Positions 1 through 8,700 of a stretch of 24,837 nt of DNA are shown piece by piece (the first letter of the stretch is position 1; each line of letters opens with the position of its first letter). Origin of the DNA: Sphacelaria rigidula (taxonomy: Eukaryota; Phaeophyceae; Sphacelariales); the NCBI GenBank assembly GCA_964200075.2, contig CAXNAA020000189.1, positions 1-24,837 of the forward strand, given 5' to 3'. The notes under the pieces were generated by a model. The model had not been told where the DNA came from. It ran no database searches and saw only the letters and a list, made by a program, of their open reading frames with translations. The position numbers and the translations under genes are program-made.

Positions 1-76
1 CGAGGTCAATGGTCTGATGACTATGGCAAGCATGATCATGAGTACACCCCCCCCTCTTCCTCCCCGCGCGCCTTAC

Positions 77-139
77 CATGGGATAATTCCACAACAATCC
101 CGTCCCCGGCCCCTTCTCCGAATCGACCATCAGCCGCAA
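77..139 (-). CDS. Possible further 3' exon
   Basis: A 63-bp segment lies between acceptor TTTTCTTGCCGTAG and strong donor CCCATG|GTAAGG. Read in phase 0 it gives LRLMVDSEKGPGTGLLWNYP then M; phase 1 is also open (AADGRFGEGAGDG...). Phase 2 meets an immediate TGA. Phase 0 would follow the donor at 292. If real, the gene extends past the left edge of the window. No domain is recognised and the call rests on splice signals alone. Confidence 0.4.
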
Positions 140-285
140 CTACGGCAAGAAAACCATACAAAAAGGAAGTGAACGCCTCCATGTGGAAAATAACAAAATA
201 AACACATGAGACCAAGACCAAGACGAAAGCATGGCACACCAAGACAAGCCAATCAAGCGACAGGAAACGCATCTACCCAAGAGCC
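140..285 (-). other. Intron or 3' untranslated region
   Basis: This AT-richer segment lies between the CW3 exon and the 139-77 exon-like segment. On the minus strand it contains pyrimidine-rich sequence leading to the acceptor at 140. A hydrophobic open frame through it is judged to be intron sequence and not a membrane protein. Confidence 0.45.
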
Positions 286-634
286 TCACACCCACCTTCC
301 CACAGCGGCGGCGTCCGAAGGTTTAGGGAACAGATAACCAGCCGAGGCACTTGCGCACGGCCCTGCCGAGTAGGGAGGCCGAAGCTTCCCGTCGTTGTTG
401 AATATTATGTCGCGATACGAGAGCCTACCGTTAGCCTTTTGCTTGCCGCCGTTTCTTGCCAGGAGCCCCCCCGGGCCCAGCCCGCTGTAATTCGCTCCGT
501 TGCCGTCGGCCTCGTCTCCCCGCTCTCCGTCGATCCCGAGCTGGTAGTGAGAGTTGACGGCGTTCGTTTCCTCCTCGTACTCGTCGGGGTAGTCGCAATG
601 GTTGGCGACGCTCCATGTGTTCATATCGCAGTAC
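286..634 (-). CDS. Exon completing CW3, with possible C-terminus
   Basis: After acceptor CACTCAAAG the exon opens G-TAC-TGC, restoring W-Y-C, and reads YCDMNTWSVANHCDYPDEYE. This supplies the last two zinc Cys of CW3 and the acidic Pro-Glu-type tail seen after CW2. A Gly/Asn-rich segment follows and the frame closes at TGA (288-286) after AAAVGRWV. Two possible donors overlap this end: GGAAG|GTGGGT (last exon base 296, phase 2) and GGTGG|GTGTGA (last exon base 292, phase 0). The second joins in frame to an exon-like segment at 139-77. Whether the protein ends here or continues off the left edge is unresolved; the CW3 part is firm. Confidence 0.85.
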
Positions 635-3600
635 CTTTGAGTGCGACCAAAACAGAGGGTAGGGGGCACGCGAAGGGTGGTCATAACCGTATCCTCATTT
701 CTTGTCACTATAATAGCTATATGAAACTCCGTTGACCCAGTGAAGAATCACCACTCGCTCGCATCAACCAAACTCGTGTTGTACCATTTCGGCTTCTAAC
801 GACCACATTCTATTCAGCAGTATGCATCATTTACGATCATACGCAGAAGCGACCGAGAGAACCTCCAACACCCTGTGTGTAAACCTGACCAAATTGGCCG
901 GCAAACAAGAAGGGAAAAACCCACGATGAAAAAATCGACGACGTGGGCGATGGCTCACGCCCATCATCCACGAATATATTCTTCAGCGAATTCCTTTCAC
1001 AATTCTTAATCCAATAGTCGCATATATGTTACAATACTGACCGCCATGGACAACAGAAAAGTTGATATAGTCGAGTTCTTGTTCAAGGCCATAGCAGTGA
1101 CATCAGGGGTGCGAGGTACCTCGGCCAATCAGCGGCCTTAAAAATGTTCTGAAATGACAATACGAATCCCTCACACAAGTTTTATCCAATCTCTATCCAC
1201 ATGCTTCAAGTCGTGGTCGCCATCAGCTCCTTTTTTATAGCGGAAGAGGTCTGGCCGCCCTCAAACTTAGCAATTCGATAGTTATCGGTGCTCCAAATGG
1301 AAAAGTGTGTTGCTGGGAAAATATTTCAACTCGAAAAACTAGCGCGTTGAGGTTATTCTAAAGTTGAACGTCCCGAAAAAGTCGTTTCAATTCCAAAAGC
1401 AAATAGTTAGGAGTATGTAGGGTTGTGCCTCTCGAGCTCATTTCATCGCAGAAACGCCCACATGTTTTTGCCATTTCTTGGGGTTAGACTCTGAAAATTT
1501 GCACAGACATACTAATGATCATCAAGAAGTTCTGGATGAGCGAGATTTTTTACTTATTTTTTTACCGGTTTGGGGGGGGGTCATGTGAATCCTCAAGGCC
1601 CTGGGACTCCCAATAACCGGTGAAATATAAAAAGATCTCGTTCATTGAAACTTTCGTGATGAACCATAGCATATCCGTGGTCTAGCCCTAGTAAACGGCG
1701 TGGGATTTTGCGTATGAATGTATGGCGGGGGAGGAGAGAGGGTGAGTAGCGTGAACCAGCCTAGACGCATTCGTTGATGCTGCACACGTTTAGATAAGAA
1801 AAAAAATTTCCGGCCGTAACTCTTCGTGGACTTCCGTGTGCCAAATGAACCCCAGACGAAAGACGAAGACGTTGCATACGCAAATGTGTGCTGGCAGCAG
1901 GCGACAATCACGGATTCATGTGGGTATTCGACACTAAACTAAATACATCTGCAGCAAACAACACCAGGCGGTAGACCGCCAGGGCAACGGTGACGTGGAT
2001 GCATCACTTCGCGCACAGCAGTTACCTTCTTCTGGAAAGACATCCTACCATTGTGAAAGTCACCGTCCACACGTGAAAAGTAATAAAAAAAATAAAAAAA
2101 TAAAAAATACAGTGAAGTCAGTACGAACTACACATCGCCATCCGATCCAACATGGACAACCACATCGAGAAAGAAAAAAAATCCCGTGTGGAACAACAAA
2201 CGTGGGGGGAAACGTGGCAACAACACCCGTAGTCCGAGGCGAACGAGCACCACAGCGTTCCAAAGCTGCATTAGCAGGGCACGTGAACAAAAGCTCCACA
2301 TGATCATGCTCTTCTTTTCTCGCTACAGTCAGTGCCACCATTTTTATTTTCACATCGGGAGGGGCATCGTCTCTTACTGTCACCTCTCACGCACAGGTAC
2401 AACGTATCTCAACACACGCGGCGGGCTGCCTACAATCGGAAGCCGAGCCAAGAGCAAGCTCCCCGCTCATCAGGGAAGAAACGAACGGACAAGTGTGTAC
2501 TGTGCTTGACTTCCTCCCGTCAAATGTTGGAGGCCGGTGCTACCGCGGACCGCACCCAACAACACAACCACCACCACCAACGACGACGATGGTTGGAAAC
2601 GTCAAAACAAAACAAGAACACCCCAGTAGGTGTGACTTCGTCTCGCAAAGTACGGGCATTCTATTCTAACCCAGCACCAACAGTTTGCCCACCACCTTCT
2701 CGGCCCCTCTGGGGCCACACTCACAAACGATTTAACCAACAACACGCGCATGTGTAGCAAATGTGTGTTGGGCCCTATATCCCCCCCCCCCCCCCCCCCC
2801 CCCCGCCCCCCCCCCCCACACACCCCCCCCCCCCCCCCCCCGAGATCAAAACAACCACCAAAAACACCCCGCGGGCCNNNNNNNNNNAAACACCCCCGCC
2901 GGGGGAGCAAAGGGGTTTTGGGCCCTATCCCCCCCCCCCCCCCCCCTCCCCCGGCCCGCCGCTGCAAAGCAACCTCCGCTCCAACGCAGCGGATATACAA
3001 AGTACATACAAATACATCGGGGGGTTCTGTCGAAATGAATTATGTCACGTGTCCGATCGGCTTTACTAGTGCCAAGTAATTGCACCACAAAACTATAGCG
3101 CGGAGTCCCACCATAGTGGAGTCATGCCGAGCTGGCTACCCACCGCACTATAGAGGGACCCTCAACAGTGTCATCATCTGTTCCGGTCACTTGCGCCGGT
3201 AGTTCGGCGCGGGCACATGCTTCACCACCGCAGCAACAGCAAAAAAAGTAGACGTGCCTAGGTCACATTTGCTGACATCACTACAGTATTGGATTCCATG
3301 TACCTTGTGTGGAGGCCAGAATATTGGGGGCAATTCAGGGAACACAGGTACGGCCAAGTACATGGCGAAATACGGGCAACAAACCATGAAAGCTCCGAAA
3401 AATTCGAATGACAGAGAGCTTCCACGAAGGTTCTTGGACCCCAAACTTGGCCTTGCATACGCGGTACAAAATAAAGATTTCTTGATGCATCATAATATAT
3501 ACATTAATCGTCAAACTCCGTCGTCGCCAACAGCGCGGAGGGTCGCTCCGTGCTTGCACAGAAACGAAAGAAGTTCTATGCTGATGATGTCGAGCTAGGC

Positions 3601-4075
3601 TGCTGCTGAGAGCTGTTTTAGTAAAACTCATATTTTACTTCCTCGGGTTTGGAAACAAAGAGGGGCCAAGAAATCGAGCCCATTTTTTCGCTACATACTA
3701 ACTCTCATTTACTAGGTATGATGCTCATATTTCGGGATTAGCCTGGGATGTGGGGGTTAGGTCCGGGCCAACAACAGCGTTCCACACGAGCGGGTCGGTG
3801 CTGTGTCCGATCTCGGCACCCCCCCCCCGCCACATTGCCCTGCCGTTGATACATCAGGAACATGAAAGCCATCTTTCAAAATACTTTGTGTAGGTCATTA
3901 TCCAGCAGAAGAAAACCGTGTATCGCACTTCCAAGGCAGTACTGGCAAACTGCCTAGACATTGGTGTAGTTTTACCAACACGATACGATCCGACAAAAGC
4001 GCTTCTTTCCAAAACAGCGATACCATCCCAATCCTGGCCCACACGCAGACTTCAGTTATTCACAACACCACTCAC
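635..4075 (-). other. 3.4-kb intron inside the CW3 Trp codon
   Basis: This is bounded by donor GTGAGT (4075-4070) and an acceptor ending AAAG (635). It holds a G10 run near 1571, an A-rich (TAAAAAA)n-like tract near 2083-2110, and a C-run block with a 10-N gap (2781-2946). Scattered short open frames on both strands lack coding character. A short ACTATAG motif in both orientations occurs near 3093-3155. No gene is seen in it. Confidence 0.8.
2781..2946. repeat. Poly-C block interrupted by an assembly gap
   Basis: There are C-runs at about 2781-2817, 2823-2840 and 2931-2946, with 10 N at 2878-2887. Both sides of the gap carry similar anchor text: TTGGGCCCTAT followed by poly-C, and AAACACCCC followed by GC-rich sequence. 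The block may therefore be one locus duplicated or mis-joined in assembly. Pro-rich and Gly-rich open frames across it are artefacts of the C-runs. Confidence 0.8.
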
Positions 4076-4477
4076 CACTGCTCAGGCAGGTCTTCAGATC
4101 TCATGCCATCAGAAAGCTTTCGCCACCTCCGACAGCCATCACACTGGACCCATTCCACCTCCTCCCTAGTGTTTCCCCGGCTGTCACCCGGCGCTCCCTC
4201 GTCACCATCCGCTACGGACCCGCCAACGTCAGACGCCGAGAAACCCTCCGCAAAACGGCCGCTTTGCCCGGCCCCATCATTGCCGCCTGCCGAAGATGTC
4301 GCCCGCGCGCGTGAAGCTGTGACCCTACGACCGCGGTTGGACGGGCTAATAAGAGACTTGTCGCCGCTAGCCCCACCGGCTCCGCCGGCGCTCGCGGAGG
4401 CAGGCGACCACAGTTCCTCCTCTTCGGGGTAGTCACAGCTGGCCTTTTCTGGGCTCCAGAAGGCCATGTTGCAGTAC
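4076..4477 (-). CDS. Exon carrying second half of CW2 and first half of CW3
   Basis: The 402-bp exon begins after CCAACGCGCAG with G-TAC-TGC, so the Trp codon split from the giant exon is restored as W-Y-C. It reads YCNMAFWSPEKASCDYPEEE, completing CW2. A Gly/Ala/Ser linker of about 85 residues follows, then EVEWVQCDGCRRWRKLSDGM to LPEQW, the first half of CW3. It ends CAGTG|GTGAGT, a consensus donor, again inside the Trp codon. The exon is symmetric (phase 2 to phase 2) and holds reciprocal halves of two CW fingers. That is the arrangement expected if a CW-containing exon was duplicated in tandem. Confidence 0.92.
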
Positions 4478-5793
4478 CTGCGCGTTGGTGAGGGGTTGTT
4501 GGGGGGAGGGGGGGGGTACAGATGATGAAAACGCATGAGCTTCTTGAGGGGAAACGGAGTCAAGGAACACGTATAGCAGCTGGAGGGATACAGTTATATA
4601 TGAATACATGAAAATATGTTTCCACTGTCAATGATTGCACTCGTTTCGCTTCGTTTCGGCTCGCTATGCACGCTGACTCCGTGCACACCCGAGAAAACTC
4701 CCAGGACATCTTTCGACAAGGAAGTGAGGTAGAGGTGGTGGAGGCGGGGGGGGGGGTGGGGGGATAGTGCGTACTAGAGCACGAAGGATTGATGCATGGT
4801 TTTTCCGAAAAGGCATGTATTTAATTAACCCAAGCGTGACATTTTGAACAGGTTTGGAGTAGTAGCAATGGTGGCGATGTATGCTCAAAAGATGAAATAA
4901 CAAAAACATGGTTTTTACAGAATGACGACAAGAACAAAAACTACTGGTGGGGACGGGGGTCACTCCAATGCTTGTGTACGTACCCCCTATCTCAAGATGG
5001 GACAGCGTCCACACTTTCTCCCCCCCCCTTCTAGCGTATCAGTCGTTCATGCTGACCACGTCTTCCAGAGGATGGGGCATCAACGAGGCTTATTGGTTCA
5101 TGAAAAAAACTGCATGATGGCGTGCACGTTTTGTGTTAGTTCAGTGTGTGTCGACACGATGGCTACACCAACGCACTCGAAAAACACGATGGTTGACGGC
5201 ACCAGACACTCATGATGTCGAGACGTGGCGTTGCAGTCACTCGTTTGCTATTCCCGCAGAAAGTACAGACACACACCAGGGGAAGCCGCGGAGCCACCGA
5301 CCAATGACACAATAACCGATATGAGCATACAGGATAATTCGATGGCTGGGATACATCGATGCTCACCGCACCCTGCCGGACACGAGCGTATTACACGTTT
5401 CGTAAGTGGTGCAATTTTTCAAGACACGAGCATTAGAAAGCATCTAGGCGATCTGTGTACGCTGGTAAAACCGCCATGTCAGCAGTGGGATAAGGACAAC
5501 AATACCCACCACGGAGAAGAGATAATATGCAAAAGCATTGGGGCTTAGCCAGCCATATCACGCAACTACTTGCAACCCAGCAAGCCCGAATGAGGGCTCC
5601 CTTCAAAACACACAATCAAGACAGAACAGGTTTCTGACGACTAACGCTGGCAACAAAAGACGAAGAACCTGTTTGAGGGGCAGTCCACGGAGACAACACT
5701 ACCCCGAGAGTTTCACTCGAGTAAATCAAAACAGCAAACAGGAAACAGCACTGATAAAGTAATGAAAAAAAATGTGCGACATGCGATGCTCAC
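4478..5793 (-). other. 1.3-kb intron inside the CW2 Trp codon
   Basis: Donor GTGAGC starts at 5793 and the acceptor CAACGCGCAG ends at 4478. The intron carries G-runs near 4501-4517 and 4747-4760 and a C-run near 5021-5028. A short TTTCG/CTTCG repeat lies near 4638-4663. No open frame with coding character or mobile element was recognised. Confidence 0.85.
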
Positions 5794-8700
5794 CACTTAT
5801 CAACGCTGTCGAGGTCCACGCCGGGAGGGACCCGCCGCCACTTTCCGCAGTTCACGTGATCACACGACACCCACTGGTTCACCGGCGGCTCCGCACAGTT
5901 GGCAGTTGCATTAGCATCAGTAGCAACAGAGCGCGCCGATATCTCCGCCTTCACCGCTTTACCGTGCGACTCCTGCGACGTGGCATCGCTGTTCGAGCGC
6001 GACTCCGCCGCCTTGAGCAGAAACGCCACTGTTTCCCTCCCCATACTGCCGCTACTCTTCCTCCCTCGGCCTTTCCCACCCCCGCCGCCCCTCCCAGCTC
6101 CACTGGTAGATCTACCCCGCGGTTCCTCGTACGTAACACCAGCCGCGGCCGCGGCAGCAGTTGCCCCCATATCTCCTCCATTTTTTCTCTTCGTGTCGTC
6201 ATCGGAAGCAACCTCGACAGACTCTGCCCGCCGACGCTTTCGCTTCGGAGCGGCAGTAGGCTTTCCGTCGTCCAGCTTTGCGACCTTCTCCGCCGGGGCT
6301 TCGGCAGCCACAGCCGCTCGGGTGGGGGCGGCGGTAGCAGCAGCAGCAACGGCCGCGGGTAAGGCGGCGTGCGGAGGTGCAGCTTGTGCGTCGAAGCCCT
6401 GCAGAAACGGCGTGTGGTGTTGCTGGTTGGTGGTACTCTCGCCTCTCGATTCGGGCCTTGGCATAATCGCGGGTGCGGGGTCGGGTGGCCATTTGTCCGT
6501 ATGGAAATCGACGTGATTTTGCGCCGCAAGGTACGCAGTAGGAGCGGGGGGATTCTGCCTAACAGGAAGGGGGAGCGCTTTCGCGGCATTGCTCGGGGTC
6601 GCTGAAGGTGGCGGTGGCGGCGGTGGCCGTGGTTGCGCTGGTGCTGGTGGGGCACACGGTGTCGTCACTTGCGCAGGGCTGGCGATGATCGCTGCGGCTG
6701 GCGGGGTGGTAGCTCTCGGGGCGGTCGTGGCGACGGCAGAGGGAGCAGTGATGGGAACGGTGGTGGCGATAGCAACGGTAGCGGTAGTTGTGGCCGTGGG
6801 AGCGGTGATGACGGCGGGGGTGGCGGCGGCCGTCGAAGGGTGAACTCGCCCCCCTCCGCCTGGCCCAGCACTCTTGATTCGTTCCGACGGGACTGCAGGC
6901 TTGGCCACCCCCTTCACGGGTCTCGTCTCCTTCGGCTGCAGGCAGTCTACCACAGGCTTGCCCCAGTTCTGCATGCGGCAGTGCCAGGTATCCGGCAGGT
7001 CGTCGCCGCTTATGGTGGGCGGCAACGTCCACCACTTCTCGCAGTTATCGCACTGGACCCAGTCTACCCCATCTTCATCATCATCGTCATCCGACGACGA
7101 TTCCGGTTCCGGTTGCTGCTGCTGCACGTGTCCGCCTCCCCTTCCGCGCCCTCGTCCCCCTCGCCCCCCTCTGCCCCCCCTGCCGCGACCTCCCCCAACA
7201 TTCCCATCGTGCCCGCGCCCGCGACTCGAACCTCCCCGTCGCGAAGGTGCGCTAGCGGCAAGTCGTTTGGACGCTTCGACCGCGGCCTGACGCTCGTGTC
7301 GCTCGGGACGATTCTTGAGCCGGTCAGGGTCCATACTCGGTTCGAACCGGGAGACGCCGGAGCGCTTGCGGCCGGCATGTCGATGTTCCACTTTCATGTC
7401 TTCCCCGCTCGACCCATCCGCGCTGCCCTTCCGGGTGTACTCCGGACAGCGGGATGGGAACGTAGCGACATGTCCGTCTTTGCTGTTGCCCGCGCTCTCG
7501 TGACCATCCGCATCGTGTTCTTTCGTCTCCTCCACCCTGTTCTCTGCCGTCGGACTCTGAGCGCTGCCTTTACCGCCCTCTCCCTTGTTCACACGCTTTC
7601 TCGGAGGACTCTCGGCTGGTTTGTTGTCCTTTCCGGTCTTCGGCGCAGGGTTCACGACATCGTTGGTGCTTTTGGGCGTGCTTGGCTTGGGTTCAACATC
7701 AACAGCAGCAGGAGAGGCGCTAAGATCCCTCGACTTCTTCACCGTCGCAGCCGACAACTCGTCCTCTGGCTCCACTTTACCGACCGGCTCACGATCCGAC
7801 GGGTCAGTAGCAGGATGATTTCGAGCTTCCTCGTCAACCCCCCGTGTACCTAACCTAGCCTTGCAGCTGGCGTCCGTATCGACAGCCTCCTTTCGCGGCA
7901 ATATCACTGGACCAGCCGCGGCGCTCGTGTCTGCTTCCTCGCGAAGTTTTTGTTTTGCGTTTTGAACGGTATTTTCTTTCCAAATCTCTCCTTTCGAGTA
8001 ACCTCGTGTCGGAGCATCATAGGTTACAGCACCTGCCTTCGACATTTTTCCCTCAATCCCTTCTCTTGCTCTGCTTCCTAAAGAGCCTTCATTCCCTCCA
8101 CGTCCACCCCCGGGATCTTGTCCTTGATGACCTCCTCTATTTTCCTCCCTCGTACCATTACCCGTCCCAACCGACCGCTCGGACGAACCACGATTACAAG
8201 ACTGCCCGACAAAGTCGCCAGCCCTCTCACCCCCGGCCACGCTCGATTCTCTTCCACCATCCTCTTTTTTGCCACCAGGATCCGGCCACCTTTCTTTTCC
8301 CCCGGCGACGGAATCGTACGGTGCAACACCCGCTCCGCCGTTCTGTTTCCCCGACTGTGAGGCGGTGATACCCCCGGTGTCGGCGCGTGGAGAATCTTCG
8401 TCAAGTACGGGCAGAGAACTGGAAACGTCCATGTTGTCCGTATCAGCCCTCCCACAGCGCGACAGCACCGGCGCCGGCCAGTCGCTCTTACCTCCCGCTC
8501 CCTGGCTTGGCTCGCTCCTCGGTCTTTTTCGGGCCGGTTTGGGAACACCCTCCCGCTCTGCCTTGTCCATGCCGCTCGCTACTGTCTCCTGTTTACGGCA
8601 ATTTGTTGTTGTCGCGTGCACCTTGGCAGTCTTTGATGGAAGTTTTCGAACCTCGTCTGTCGTCGCGAGGGCGGAGGGCTTGCTGGTTGCCGTCAACTCG

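Noticed and set aside
36-272. Minus-strand hydrophobic open frame resembling a membrane protein
   Set aside because: It runs across an acceptor and a donor and its hydrophobic part is pyrimidine-rich intron sequence. Only 139-77 is kept as a possible exon.
2332-2757. 141-codon plus-strand open frame
   Set aside because: No domain, mixed low-complexity composition (His/Gln/Arg runs), and it lies within a well-bounded intron on the opposite strand.
2602-3088. Pro-rich and Gly-rich open frames on both strands
   Set aside because: Created by homopolymer C/G runs and crossing an N gap.
5899-6516. 205-codon plus-strand open frame
   Set aside because: Ala/Ser/Phe-rich shadow opposite the Ala/Pro linker of the giant exon, with no independent support.
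6633-7853. 406-codon plus-strand open frame
   Set aside because: Arg/Ser/Gly-rich shadow of the giant exon over the CW1 region; the minus strand has the conserved zinc finger.
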